From: Eubacterium sp. | Lineage (GTDB): Bacteria > Bacillota > Clostridia > Peptostreptococcales > Anaerovoracaceae | Length of the DNA: 64,000 bases | Reading direction: 5' to 3' | Assembly (NCBI GenBank): GCA_021769965.1 | Contig: JAETRU010000001.1 | Coordinates: 1-64,000 of the forward strand | Shown here: positions 40,534 through 50,208 of the stretch, one piece after another | How the letters are laid out: each line of letters starts with the position of its first letter | Position numbering within the stretch: the stretch's first letter is position 1 | Made by a program: the position numbers and the translations under genes | The notes under the pieces: generated by a model | Seen by the model: only the letters and a program-made list of their open reading frames with translations | What the model was told of the DNA's origin: nothing | Databases searched by the model: none

Positions 40534-43500
40534 ATGAAGCTAGGAATTGATATCGGGTCAACGACAGTGAAACTGGTTCTTATGGATGAACAGGGGAACC
40601 AGAAGTATGCCCGCTATGAGCGGCATATGTCCAATGTCTTTGACAAGGTAAAAGAATTAATTGAAGATATGTATGAGGATCTCGGCGATATAACGCTGAG
40701 GCCTGTAATCACCGGTTCCGGCGGTTTATCTCTGGCAAAAGTACTGGGGATCCGGTTTGAGCAGGAGGTCATCGCGTGCAGCAAGGCCGTGGAAACGCTC
40801 ATTCCGGAAACTGACGTGGCTATCGAGCTGGGTGGTGAAGACGCCAAGATCACTTTCTATGGCGCTACCATTGAGCAGCGTATGAACGGAACCTGCGCGG
40901 GCGGCACAGGCGCGTTCATCGATCAGATGGCCGTACTGCTGAATACAGACGCGGCAGGACTCAACGAGGCGGCAAAAAGACAGAAGATGATCTATCCTAT
41001 CGCTGCCCGCTGCGGCGTTTTCGCAAAGACAGATATCCAGCCGCTGATCAACGAAGGAGCGGCTATAGAGGATCTGTCGGCGTCTATCTTTCAGGCGGTG
41101 GTCAATCAGACTATCAGCGGACTTGCCTGCGGGCATACGATCAAAGGGAAGGTAGCTTTCCTCGGAGGACCGCTTTCCTTCCTGTCTGAGCTGCGCAAGC
41201 GGTTCATCGAAACATTGGAGCTGGCGCCGGAGGATGTGATCTTTCCGGAAGACTCCAAATATTTTGTCGCCATCGGCGCGGCTATGCTGGCTGACGAACA
41301 GGAAGAGGTGTCTCTGGGAACTGTTGCCGTGCGCATGCAGAGCGCAGACCAGTCCCAGCTGGCGGAGACCAAACATATTGAACCGCTTTTTAAAGACAGA
41401 GAAGAATATAACGCCTTTATGGCAAGACATAATCAGCATAAGATCCGCAGGAAGGATATCCGCAGAGCCAGAGAAGAGACATTCCTCGGCATCGATGCGG
41501 GTTCCACTACGACAAAGGCCACTTTGATCGACAGCGACAAAAACCTGCTGTATTCTTTCTACCGCAGCAACGAGGGAAATCCTCTGGAAGCGGTGCGCAC
41601 CATGCTGAAGGACCTGTACAGTCAGCTGCCAAAGGGCGCCTACATCGCGAACACCTGTGTTACCGGCTACGGCGAGGGGCTGATCAAAACAGCCTTTAAG
41701 GCTGATCTGGGCGAGATCGAGACGATGGCCCACTACAAGGCGGCAGAGGAATTTCTGCCGGGAGTGGAGTTCATTCTGGATATCGGCGGACAGGATATGA
41801 AGTGCATGAAGATCAAAGATAACGCCATCTACAACATCATGCTCAACGAAGCCTGCTCTTCCGGCTGCGGCTCTTTTCTGGAGACTTACGCGAAATCGGT
41901 GAATCTGGATACCAACGCGTTTGCGGAGGAAGCTCTCTTTGCTGAGAATCCGGTAGATCTGGGCACCCGGTGCACCGTATTCATGAACTCAAAGGTAAAA
42001 CAGGCCCAGAAGGAAGGCGCGTCCATCGGAGACATTTCCGCGGGACTGTCCTACTCCGTCATCAAAAATGCCCTTTACAAGGTCATCAAGCTCAGGAATC
42101 CTGAGGAAGCCGGCGAAAAGATCGTCGTGCAGGGCGGCACTTTTATGAACAATGCCGTACTTAGGAGTATTGAACGGATCATCGGCAAAAACGTGGTACG
42201 TCCTGACATCGCGGGCCTTATGGGCGCCTACGGCTGCTCTCTGATCGCCATGGAAAACTATATGGAAGATACTGAGTCGTCCATCCTGACCAGGGATGAA
42301 CTGGATGACTTTACTGTGGAGCATTCCAACGGCAGATGCAAAGGCTGCGAAAACCAGTGCATACTGACGATCAACAAGTTCAGCGACGGCTCCCGGTTCA
42401 TTACGGGCAACCGCTGCGAAAAGGGCGCAGGCGGCGCGCATCATGCCAACAAGCTGCCGAATCTGTATGAATACAAGGTCCAGAGGCTGTTCGGCTATAA
42501 GCCGATCTCGGAATTTGACGCGGAAAGAGGAACTGTGGCGATCCCGCGGGTCCTGAATATGTATGAGAATTACCCGTTCTGGTTTACATTTTTTACGGAA
42601 CTGAAATTCCGGGTCATGCTGTCGCCGGCGTCCAGCAAGTCCATATACGAGTCCGGCATGGAGACTATTTCCTCAGATACAGCCTGCTATCCCGCAAAGC
42701 TGGTTCACGGCCACATCAAGTGGCTGGTGGAAAACGGAGCGAAATGGATCTTCTATCCGTGCCTCAATTACGAGCGCTATGAGGATCCGACAGCGCCGAA
42801 CCACTATAACTGCCCGATCGTAGCCACCTATCCTGAGGTGATCGCAAACAATATGGATGATATCTTCGCAGATCATATGGTTCGGTTCTCCCATCCGTTC
42901 CTGCCTTATGACAACGATCTGCGCCTAGCAAACGTCTTACATAGAGAATTTAAGGAATTCCATATCTCAAAGGAAGAGATCATGGCTGCTGTTACAAAGG
43001 CAAGAAAAGAGCAGACCCGTTTCAAAAACGACGTGCGCAAGCAGGGGGAATATGCTCTGAAATACGCACGGAAGAACGGGAAGAAGACTATCGTTCTGTC
43101 AGGACGGCCGTATCATCTGGATCCGGAGATCAATCACGGTATTGACAAGCTGATCACGTCCTTTGACATGGTGGTACTGTCGGAGGATTCTGTGGCGCAT
43201 ATGGGCCAGCTGCCGAGACCTCTGCGGGTATTGGACCAGTGGGTATACCACTCCAGACTGTATAAGGCCGCCAGCTTTGTCGGGACCTGCGACGACGTTG
43301 AACTGATCCAGCTCAATTCCTTCGGCTGCGGGCTGGACGCTGTGACGACCGATCAGGTAGAGGAGATCTGCCGCGCGAGCAACAAGCTGTATACGGTGCT
43401 GAAGATCGACGAAGGCTCCAATCTGGGCGCTGCCAAGATCAGGATCCGTTCACTGAAGGCTGCCATGGATGAGCGTGAGAAAAACGGCATCAAAGCCGTT

Positions 43501-44748
43501 CCGGCCGGAAAACCATATGAACGTCTGCTGTTTACAGAGGAGATGCGCAAGACCTATACGATCCTGATCCCGCAGATGTCGCCGATACACTTCAGTTATA
43601 TGGAAGAGGCGATTCGTGCCTGCGGTTATAACGCGGTGCTTCTGCCTGACGTGGATAAGAACGCTGTGGAAGAAGGTCTGAAATATATCAACAACGACGC
43701 CTGCTATCCGACCATCGTGTCACTGGGACAGATCATATCAGCCCTGAAATCCGGCAAATATGATCTGAACAGGACAGCGGTCTTCATGTCTCAGACCGGC
43801 GGAGGCTGCAGAGCCAGCAATTATGTCGCTTTGCTGAGAAAAGCCCTGAAAGATCTGAATATGGAGCAGGTACCGGTCGTATCCTTTAACGCAGTGGGAC
43901 TGGAGAAGAATCCGGGCTTTAAGATCACGGCGCAGATGGGGCTGCGTCTGGCTGTAGGCTGCGTTTACGGCGATCTGGTCATGAGAGTGCTTTACGCCAC
44001 CAGACCGTATGAAAAGGTTCCGGGAAGCTGTCAGGCAATTTTAGACAAATGGCATGACCGGATCATACAGAATGTGGTCCACTTTAAGAAAGGTGATTTT
44101 GCCCGCAATCTGAAAGGCATCGTGGAGGACTTTGACGCTGTGGAACGCACCGGCGTAAAGAAGCCGAAGGTGGGCATAGTCGGCGAGATCCTGGTAAAAT
44201 ACCATCCGAACGCCAACAACGACATCGTAGGCATCATCGAGTCTGAGGGAGGGGAAGCCGTCGTGCTGGATCTGCTGGATTTCTTCATGTACGGTTTCTA
44301 CAACAAGAAGTTCAACTATGAGAACCTTTCCGGATCCTATAAGCAGATGATGATCAACCAGGCCGGCATCAAAGCTGTTGAATGGCTGAGAAAGCCGATG
44401 CGCAAAGCCCTTCGGGAAAGCGTGCATTTTACGGAGCCGTCTCATATCGAGGAGGTGGCCGAAGCGGCGTCAAAGATCAGTTCCATCGGAAATCAGTGCG
44501 GCGAAGGATGGCTGCTGACCGGTGAAATGGTCGAACTGATCCGGAGCGGAGCAGAAAATATTGTCTGCCTGCAGCCGTTCGCGTGCCTGCCGAATCATGT
44601 CATCGGCAAAGGTATGATGAAGGCGCTCAGGAAAATGAATCCGAAAGCGAACATCGCGGCTATCGACTATGATCCGGGCGCCAGCGACGTGAACCAGCTG
44701 AACAGAATCAAGCTGATGATGGCTACCGCGCATAAGAATATGGAGTAA
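40534..44748 (+). CDS. Large 2-hydroxyacyl-CoA dehydratase activase-like protein (tandem ASKHA + DUF2229)
   Basis: 1404 residues. Two ASKHA ATPase modules stand in tandem: [13 protein letters not shown] at the start and [13 protein letters not shown] near 321. Each keeps the two cluster-binding Cys of HgdC-type activators at the usual 39-residue distance: Cys121/Cys160 and Cys441/Cys480. A Cys-rich segment ([15 protein letters not shown]) and the DUF2229 region (about 670 onward, with [10 protein letters not shown]) follow. An HgdB-like C-terminal region closes it, with [13 protein letters not shown] and [13 protein letters not shown]. The start is ATG 40534 with GAGG upstream. No dehydratase subunit genes are adjacent, so the partner is unknown. 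Confidence 0.88.
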   Translation: MKLGIDIGSTTVKLVLMDEQGNQKYARYERHMSNVFDKVKELIEDMYEDLGDITLRPVITGSGGLSLAKVLGIRFEQEVIACSKAVETLIPETDVAIELGGEDAKITFYGATIEQRMNGTCAGGTGAFIDQMAVLLNTDAAGLNEAAKRQKMIYPIAARCGVFAKTDIQPLINEGAAIEDLSASIFQAVVNQTISGLACGHTIKGKVAFLGGPLSFLSELRKRFIETLELAPEDVIFPEDSKYFVAIGAAMLADEQEEVSLGTVAVRMQSADQSQLAETKHIEPLFKDREEYNAFMARHNQHKIRRKDIRRAREETFLGIDAGSTTTKATLIDSDKNLLYSFYRSNEGNPLEAVRTMLKDLYSQLPKGAYIANTCVTGYGEGLIKTAFKADLGEIETMAHYKAAEEFLPGVEFILDIGGQDMKCMKIKDNAIYNIMLNEACSSGCGSFLETYAKSVNLDTNAFAEEALFAENPVDLGTRCTVFMNSKVKQAQKEGASIGDISAGLSYSVIKNALYKVIKLRNPEEAGEKIVVQGGTFMNNAVLRSIERIIGKNVVRPDIAGLMGAYGCSLIAMENYMEDTESSILTRDELDDFTVEHSNGRCKGCENQCILTINKFSDGSRFITGNRCEKGAGGAHHANKLPNLYEYKVQRLFGYKPISEFDAERGTVAIPRVLNMYENYPFWFTFFTELKFRVMLSPASSKSIYESGMETISSDTACYPAKLVHGHIKWLVENGAKWIFYPCLNYERYEDPTAPNHYNCPIVATYPEVIANNMDDIFADHMVRFSHPFLPYDNDLRLANVLHREFKEFHISKEEIMAAVTKARKEQTRFKNDVRKQGEYALKYARKNGKKTIVLSGRPYHLDPEINHGIDKLITSFDMVVLSEDSVAHMGQLPRPLRVLDQWVYHSRLYKAASFVGTCDDVELIQLNSFGCGLDAVTTDQVEEICRASNKLYTVLKIDEGSNLGAAKIRIRSLKAAMDEREKNGIKAVPAGKPYERLLFTEEMRKTYTILIPQMSPIHFSYMEEAIRACGYNAVLLPDVDKNAVEEGLKYINNDACYPTIVSLGQIISALKSGKYDLNRTAVFMSQTGGGCRASNYVALLRKALKDLNMEQVPVVSFNAVGLEKNPGFKITAQMGLRLAVGCVYGDLVMRVLYATRPYEKVPGSCQAILDKWHDRIIQNVVHFKKGDFARNLKGIVEDFDAVERTGVKKPKVGIVGEILVKYHPNANNDIVGIIESEGGEAVVLDLLDFFMYGFYNKKFNYENLSGSYKQMMINQAGIKAVEWLRKPMRKALRESVHFTEPSHIEEVAEAASKISSIGNQCGEGWLLTGEMVELIRSGAENIVCLQPFACLPNHVIGKGMMKALRKMNPKANIAAIDYDPGASDVNQLNRIKLMMATAHKNME

Positions 44749-44786
44749 ATGTGCTGTCGGTTTTGAAATCGTTGAAATATCAAGTG

Positions 44787-44816
44787 TTGACAAGCTGTGA
44801 TAAGCCATGCTATAAT
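44787..44816 (+). promoter_or_regulatory. Predicted promoter of yebC
   Basis: TTGACA at 44787-44792, 18-base spacer, TATAAT at 44811-44816, both perfect consensus boxes. Confidence 0.75.
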
Positions 44817-44858
44817 ATTTGAGTTGAAAATTTCTAAAGAGAAGATAGGAGGTGTCTC

Positions 44859-45587
44859 ATGGGTAGACACGGAACAATTGCCGGCAGAAAAGCGGCACAG
44901 GATTCAAAGCGAGCTGCAATGTTCACCAAATATGCCAAGGCCATTACAGTGGCAGCAAAGGACGGCGGCGACCCTGAGTACAATGCCGGACTGAGAGTGG
45001 CAATAGAAAAAGCTAAGGCGATCAGTATGCCTAACGATAATATTCAGAGAGCGATCAAGAAAGGTACAGGCGAGCTGGGCGGAGCTTCTTATGAAGAACT
45101 GTCCTTCGAAGGTTACGGCGCAGGCGGCGTGGCCATTATCGTTGACTGTCTTACAGACAATACGAACAGAACGACTTCCTTTGTCCGTTCTACATTTGAT
45201 AAACACGGCGGAAATCTGGGAACACCGGGATGCGTATCCTATATGTTCTCTCGTAAGGGAGTTCTGATCGTGGAAAAGACAGATGATATCGATGAAGACG
45301 CGCTGATGGAAGCAGCTCTGGAAGCAGGCGCTGAGGATATGACTTCGGACGAGGAGAGCTTCACAGTCTATACTGATCCGGGCGCATATCCTGATGTATA
45401 CCAGGCTCTGGCAGACGCAGGCTACGAATTTGTAGAATCTGACGTGGAGATGGTTCCATCCATGGAAAGTGAACCTAAGGATGAGCACGATATCAAGATG
45501 CTGAAAAAGCTGATCGATATTCTGGAAGACAACGATGACGTGCAGAAGGTACATACCAATTGCGGCATCGACCTGTATGAGGAATAA
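44859..45587 (+). CDS. yebC: YebC/PmpR-family protein
   Basis: 242 residues. The start MGRHGTIAGRKAAQDSKRA is close to the family's usual GHSKW-type N terminus, though GRHGTI replaces GHSKWA. Later motifs are standard: NAGLRVAIEKAKAISMPNDNI, IKKGTGE, YEGYGPGG-like FEGYGAGGVAIIVDCLTDNTNRT, and GVSYMF-like GCVSYMFSRKG. Family members act as DNA-binding regulators or in relieving ribosome stalling. In many genomes yebC is beside ruvC; here it is alone with its own promoter and terminator. Confidence 0.93.
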   Translation: MGRHGTIAGRKAAQDSKRAAMFTKYAKAITVAAKDGGDPEYNAGLRVAIEKAKAISMPNDNIQRAIKKGTGELGGASYEELSFEGYGAGGVAIIVDCLTDNTNRTTSFVRSTFDKHGGNLGTPGCVSYMFSRKGVLIVEKTDDIDEDALMEAALEAGAEDMTSDEESFTVYTDPGAYPDVYQALADAGYEFVESDVEMVPSMESEPKDEHDIKMLKKLIDILEDNDDVQKVHTNCGIDLYEE

Positions 45588-45612
45588 AGAACAGAGAAGA
45601 TCAAGATGAATG

Positions 45613-45657
45613 AAAAGACAGTTTCCATAGACCCGGATGGGCGCGGAACTGTCTTTT
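45613..45657. terminator. Terminator of yebC, possibly shared with the minus-strand ncRNA
   Basis: Stem AAAAGACAGTTTCC / GGAACTGTCTTTT with one bulged T. The A/T ends allow it to act in both directions. Confidence 0.75.
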
Positions 45658-45669
45658 GCTTTAGATATA

Positions 45670-45848
45670 AATAGAACCCGGATGCTCCGTCAGGATATAA
45701 TTGACGCCCTATCATCGTGATAGGTGGGTATCCTGCCGCCGCTTCTGTCGTCCACTCAAATGGAGGCTTGACATAGGCCGGTCGGACCCGGATTCCCGAT
45801 GCGTAAGTGTAGGTTCAATTATGAATCCTTAACGTAAGCTCCAGGCTC
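45670..45848 (-). ncRNA. ssrS: Candidate 6S RNA
   Basis: The gap 45658-46034 has no protein gene. On the minus strand a consensus promoter ends just before G45848. The transcript from there to 45674 folds into one long rod. The ends pair as GAGCCTGGAGC with GCATCCGGGTTC. A second stem is AGGAT-TC-ATAATTGA with TCAATTATATCCT. An open centre with a small side hairpin CCTATCA-CGA-TGATAGG on the 3' side follows, then a terminal arm. Length (about 175) and architecture are those of 6S RNA, which binds sigma-A RNA polymerase. Wobble pairs are consistent only on the minus strand. No sequence search was possible. Confidence 0.6.
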
Positions 45849-45854
45849 AATCTT

Positions 45855-45883
45855 ATTATAGCGCATTTTGATGAGAATATCAC
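45855..45883 (-). promoter_or_regulatory. Promoter of the candidate 6S RNA
   Basis: On the minus strand: GTGATA (45883-45878), 17-base spacer, TATAAT (45860-45855). The predicted start is G45848, the first base of the closing stem. Confidence 0.65.
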
Positions 45884-45948
45884 TATATATTTTTGGAAAA
45901 AAGGGAAAAAAACTAAAGTTTTTTGTACGCAAAACCTTAGATAAAAAG

Positions 45949-45976
45949 TTGACTCTATCGTCAAAAATGATATAAT
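45949..45976 (+). promoter_or_regulatory. Predicted promoter of the formate/nitrite-type channel
   Basis: TTGACT at 45949-45954, 16-base spacer, TATAAT at 45971-45976. Confidence 0.7.
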
Positions 45977-46034
45977 CTTTTTATTCGTCTGGTTCAGACA
46001 TTGTATGCAAGACTAAGAAAGAGAGACCAAATTC

Positions 46035-46826
46035 ATGACACAGCTAAAACCACAGGAAATATTGGAAGCAACCATAGATGCCGCGGTGAAGAAATCACAG
46101 CTTTCTGTTCGCAGCATGATCCTGCTGGGGCTTCTGGCAGGCGCTTTTATTGCGCTGGCAGGCTCCGGAGCGAATATGGCAGGATATTATCTGCTGGCCG
46201 ATCCCGCCACCAACGGACTGGGAAAGATGATCTCAGGCTGTATCTTTCCGGCAGGGCTGATCCTGGTAGTGTTTGCCGGAGCGGAGCTGTTTACAGGAAA
46301 CAATCTGATGCTGACGGCAGTACTGGATAAGAAGATAACCGCCCGTTCCATGCTGAAAAACTGGATCATCGTATATATAGCCAACCTGATCGGATCAATT
46401 CTCATCGCGTGGATGGTATCCTGCTGCGGCCTGCTGGAGACAGGCGGCGGCATGCTGAAAGACGTGACTATAAGCATTGCGGCGGCCAAGACGTCGATAC
46501 CTTTTGGACAGGCCTTTGTCAGAGGGATCCTTTGTAATTTCCTGGTGTGTCTGGCCGTGTGGCTTGCCACTGCCGCTGATTCTACCATAGGAAAGATCTT
46601 CTCCATCTTCTTTCCAATCTGGCTTTTCGTTACCGCCGGCTTTGAACACAGCGTGGCGAATATGTACTTCATTCCCGCGGGCCTCTTTGCTGACGGCGGC
46701 GCTGCCGCCGGATTAACGTGGAGCGGCTTTTTCATCACCAATCTGATCCCGGTGACCCTGGGAAATATCGTTGGCGGGAGCCTGCTGGTAGGAGGATTGT
46801 ATTACTACATATATAAAAGAGCGTAG
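46035..46826 (+). CDS. Formate/nitrite transporter (FNT) family channel
   Basis: 263 residues with six transmembrane helices, the standard FNT size. LLGLLAGAFIALAGSGANM near residue 35 and AELFTGNNLM near 95 are the two FNT signature regions, and the domain NFLVCLAVWLA follows. FNT proteins form pentameric channels for formate, nitrite or hydrosulfide. The substrate cannot be set from sequence alone, though formate is plausible in a fermenter. No pyruvate formate-lyase gene is nearby. Confidence 0.92.
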   Translation: MTQLKPQEILEATIDAAVKKSQLSVRSMILLGLLAGAFIALAGSGANMAGYYLLADPATNGLGKMISGCIFPAGLILVVFAGAELFTGNNLMLTAVLDKKITARSMLKNWIIVYIANLIGSILIAWMVSCCGLLETGGGMLKDVTISIAAAKTSIPFGQAFVRGILCNFLVCLAVWLATAADSTIGKIFSIFFPIWLFVTAGFEHSVANMYFIPAGLFADGGAAAGLTWSGFFITNLIPVTLGNIVGGSLLVGGLYYYIYKRA

Positions 46827-46846
46827 CCATCCGGCACGCTTTTTTT
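46820..46846 (+). terminator. Terminator of the FNT gene
   Basis: AGCGT-A-GCC / GGC-ACGCT with loop ATCC, then T6. The stem begins within the last codons of the gene. Confidence 0.8.
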
Positions 46847-46847
46847 G

Positions 46848-46876
46848 TTGTAAAAAAAACCGATCTGCTTTATACT
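46848..46876 (+). promoter_or_regulatory. Predicted promoter of polA
   Basis: TTGTAA at 46848-46853, 17-base spacer, TATACT at 46871-46876, directly after the FNT terminator. Confidence 0.65.
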
Positions 46877-46924
46877 ATTATATATTGGACATTTGCGCCA
46901 AATTCAAAAGAGAAGGATGTAACT

Positions 46925-49597
46925 ATGGGGAAAAGAATTGTCATAATTGACGGAAACAGTTTGATCAATCGGGCATATTACGCGATGCAGCGTCCCATGA
47001 TCACCAAGGAAGGCATCTATACCCAGGGGCTTTACGGCTTCATCAATATGCTGACAAAGATCAGAGGGGATTATGCTCCTGACTATATAGTAGTAGCGTG
47101 GGATCGGAAGGCGCCTACCTTCCGCCACGAAGAATACAAAGAATACAAGGCCGGACGAAAGAAGATGCCGCCGGAGCTGGCTATGGAGATCCCTCTGATG
47201 AAGGACATCCTTACGGCTATGCGGATCGCCAGTCTGGAGATCGACGGCTTCGAGGCAGATGATATCATCGGCACTGTGGCGCGTATCGCGGAGGAAGAAG
47301 GGCTGGAGCCTCTGATCATCACCGGAGATAAGGACGCGCTGCAGCTTGCCACGGACGTGACGCAGGTACTGATCACTAAGAAAGGCATTTCTGAATTCGA
47401 CCTGTATGATCGTGAAAAGATGATCGAAAGGTATCAGCTGACGCCGGAGCAGTTCATCGACCTGAAGGGACTCATGGGCGATCAGTCAGACAATATTCCG
47501 GGGATTCCGGGCGTAGGGGAGAAGACCGGTATCAAACTGCTGACGCAATTCGGCAGCGTGGCGAATCTTCTCGCTAATACGGATCAGATCGCTAACGCGA
47601 AGCTGCGGGCAAAGGTAGAGGATAACGCCCAGCTGGCTGCTATGAGCCGCAGACTGGCGACGATCAACAAGTATGTGCCCCTGGACATTGATCTGGAGGA
47701 GTACAGAGCGGAAGAGCCGGATTACAAAGCCCTGATCGACCTGTATGTCAAGCTGGAATTCAACAGTTTTCTGAAAAAACTGCATATTGAGGATAAGCAG
47801 GACATAATCTCGGAGATCGACGACGATGAAGAAGAATATACCCATATTGCCATAAACAAAAGGGATCAGCTGGGGCTTCTGGCCGCGCCGCTGGACAGCG
47901 GCATGCCGCCGGTCATGAAGGTATTCAGCAGCAACGATCATATCCATCGTCCGCAGCTGTACGGAGCGGCTTTTCTGATCGGATCAGAGTATTTCTATGT
48001 CGATCTGTCAGAAGACGGCCTTTCCGGAGCGCTGATAGACCTGCTCAATGAGAAGAAACCTTCCTTCCGCGGACACGACCTGGTGAAGGACTATTATGCC
48101 CTGATATACCACGGGCTCTCTCTGGCTGAGACAGATTTTGATACGGCTATCGCCCAGTATGTCATCAATCCTACCAGGTCGGGCTACAGCCTGAAAAATC
48201 TTGTATTTGAGATGTTTCGCTATGAGATCCCCGATGAAGATGATTTTCTGTCCGACAACGGGCAGATCGACCTCCTCGGCGGAGCGGAGACTGCCTGCGG
48301 CGAATTTGGCTTTACATGGTGTCTCGCGGTGAAAAGACTGATCCAGGCTCAGAAAAAGTCACTGGAAGAAAAAGAACTGGAAAAGGTATTCAGACAGGTA
48401 GAGCTGCCTTTGATCGAGGTCCTCGCATCCATGGAAGTGGAAGGGTTTTCTGTCTGCAGGGAAACGCTGGAGAATTTCGGTACGGATCTGAAAGCGGAGA
48501 TCACTGAGCTGGAGCAGTCCATCTACGACAGCTGCGGAGAGCGCTTCAACATCAATTCGCCGCAGCAGCTGGGCAATATCCTGTTTGAAAAGCTGCAGCT
48601 GCCAGCCGGGAAGAAGACCCGCAGAGGATACAGTACCAGCGCAGACGTTCTGGAAAAGATCAGGGACAAGCATCCGGTGGTAGGCATGGTTCTGCAGTAC
48701 AGAACACTGAGCAAGCTGAACAGCACCTATGTGGAGGGTCTGGCGCCTCTGATCGGTCCGGACGGAAAGATACGGGCCCATTTCCAGCAGACGGTGACGG
48801 CAACAGGGCGGATCAGCTGCACCGAGCCGAACCTGCAGAATATCCCGATCCGTACAGATCTGGGCAGACAGCTGCGGAAGGCCTTTGTGGCGGGAGACAG
48901 CGGCTGGACACTGGTAGGCGCAGATTATTCCCAGATCGAGCTGCGCATTCTGGCCCATCTGTCCGGCGATGAGAATCTGATCGCGTCTTTCAACAACGGT
49001 GACGATATACACCGGATGACGGCAGCCCGTGTGTTCAACCTGGACTACGACGATGTAACGCCGCTGGACAGAAGCAGGGCAAAGGCTGTCAATTTCGGCG
49101 TGATCTACGGCATGAGCGGTTTCGGCCTGTCGGAGAACCTGCAGATCACCAGAAAAGAGGCGGAGCGGTACATTAAAGACTATTTTGATAAACATCTGGC
49201 CGTCAAAGCTTATATGGAAGGACAGGTGGAAAGCTGCCGGGAAACCGGCTATACCACTACATTGATGGGGCGCAGAAGATATATCCACGAGATCAACGCC
49301 GCGGCATATGTGACCCGCCAGCTTGGAGAACGGCTGGCTATGAACAGCCCGATCCAGGGCAGCGCGGCGGATATCATCAAGCTGGCCATGATCCGGGTAT
49401 ACAGAGAGCTGAGAGACAAAGGATATCAGTCCCGGCTGATCCTGCAGGTTCACGACGAGCTGATCATCCGGACGGCCCGGGACGAGCTGGAAGCAGTAGA
49501 GGAGCTTCTGGTGCGGAATATGGAGGAAGCTATGGAACTGGCCGTAAAACTGGAATGTGACCTGAATCAGGGAGATTCATGGTACGATTTGAAGTAG
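46925..49597 (+). CDS. polA: DNA polymerase I
   Basis: 890 residues. The 5'-3' exonuclease domain covers about 1-290 (DGNSLINRAYYAM, then DGFEADDIIGT and GLMGDQSDNIPGIPGVGEKT). The middle 3'-5' exonuclease-like domain lacks the catalytic Asp-x-Glu motif, so proofreading is probably lost, as in Bacillus and Taq enzymes. The polymerase domain has motif A DYSQIELRILAHLS, motif B RSRAKAVNFGVIYGMSG and motif C QVHDEL. It fills gaps and removes primers. coaE follows within nine bases, a common Firmicutes order. Confidence 0.97.
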   Translation: MGKRIVIIDGNSLINRAYYAMQRPMITKEGIYTQGLYGFINMLTKIRGDYAPDYIVVAWDRKAPTFRHEEYKEYKAGRKKMPPELAMEIPLMKDILTAMRIASLEIDGFEADDIIGTVARIAEEEGLEPLIITGDKDALQLATDVTQVLITKKGISEFDLYDREKMIERYQLTPEQFIDLKGLMGDQSDNIPGIPGVGEKTGIKLLTQFGSVANLLANTDQIANAKLRAKVEDNAQLAAMSRRLATINKYVPLDIDLEEYRAEEPDYKALIDLYVKLEFNSFLKKLHIEDKQDIISEIDDDEEEYTHIAINKRDQLGLLAAPLDSGMPPVMKVFSSNDHIHRPQLYGAAFLIGSEYFYVDLSEDGLSGALIDLLNEKKPSFRGHDLVKDYYALIYHGLSLAETDFDTAIAQYVINPTRSGYSLKNLVFEMFRYEIPDEDDFLSDNGQIDLLGGAETACGEFGFTWCLAVKRLIQAQKKSLEEKELEKVFRQVELPLIEVLASMEVEGFSVCRETLENFGTDLKAEITELEQSIYDSCGERFNINSPQQLGNILFEKLQLPAGKKTRRGYSTSADVLEKIRDKHPVVGMVLQYRTLSKLNSTYVEGLAPLIGPDGKIRAHFQQTVTATGRISCTEPNLQNIPIRTDLGRQLRKAFVAGDSGWTLVGADYSQIELRILAHLSGDENLIASFNNGDDIHRMTAARVFNLDYDDVTPLDRSRAKAVNFGVIYGMSGFGLSENLQITRKEAERYIKDYFDKHLAVKAYMEGQVESCRETGYTTTLMGRRRYIHEINAAAYVTRQLGERLAMNSPIQGSAADIIKLAMIRVYRELRDKGYQSRLILQVHDELIIRTARDELEAVEELLVRNMEEAMELAVKLECDLNQGDSWYDLK

Positions 49598-49605
49598 GTA
49601 CGAAA

Positions 49606-50208
49606 ATGAAAGTAATTGGATTGACAGGAGGCATCGGCGCGGGAAAGTCCACGGTCAGCAGTCTGCTGCGGCAGAAAGGCTGCCGGATCATCGACGCTGA
49701 CCAGATCGCGCATGACATAACAGCGCCGGGAAGCCCGCTTTTGCCGAAGCTGGCTGAAGTCTTCGGCACAGGCGTCCTGCGTAAAGACGGGAGTCTTGAT
49801 CGAAAGGCACTGGCGGCAGAGGCTTTCAGCAGCAGAGAAAAGAAAGAAAAACTGGAAGCGCTTACGACTTCTCAGGTGGTGAAGATCATCAGCCGGCAGC
49901 TGGCGCAGCTTAGGGAAGAAGGCAGTGAAAGGCTGGTCTTTGTAGACGCGCCGCTGCTTTTCGAAACCGGCGCAGACGCGCTGACGGATCTGGTCTGGCT
50001 TGTGGACGCTGATCTGGAGATCCGCATCCGAAGGACTATGGAACGGGATCATGCGGAAAGAGAAGAGGTCCTGCGGCGGATCCAAAACCAGATGCCGGAT
50101 GAGGAGAAACGGGCGAGAGCCGATGAAATCATTGATAATTCAGAGGGAAAGGATATACTTTACCAGAGGGTAGAGGGGCTATTGAAATACTATGATCAGA
50201 GAGAGTAA
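49606..50208 (+). CDS. coaE: Dephospho-CoA kinase
   Basis: 200 residues. It catalyses the last step of coenzyme A synthesis, phosphorylating dephospho-CoA. The P-loop GLTGGIGAGKST is at the N terminus. DADQIAHDI follows, and VFVDAPLLFETG is the family's Asp-x-Pro-Leu-Leu-Phe-Glu motif. The start is taken as ATG 49606. An in-frame ATG at 49579 lies inside polA and would add nine residues unlike the family. Its 3' end overlaps the next gene by 17 bases. Confidence 0.95.
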   Translation: MKVIGLTGGIGAGKSTVSSLLRQKGCRIIDADQIAHDITAPGSPLLPKLAEVFGTGVLRKDGSLDRKALAAEAFSSREKKEKLEALTTSQVVKIISRQLAQLREEGSERLVFVDAPLLFETGADALTDLVWLVDADLEIRIRRTMERDHAEREEVLRRIQNQMPDEEKRARADEIIDNSEGKDILYQRVEGLLKYYDQRE

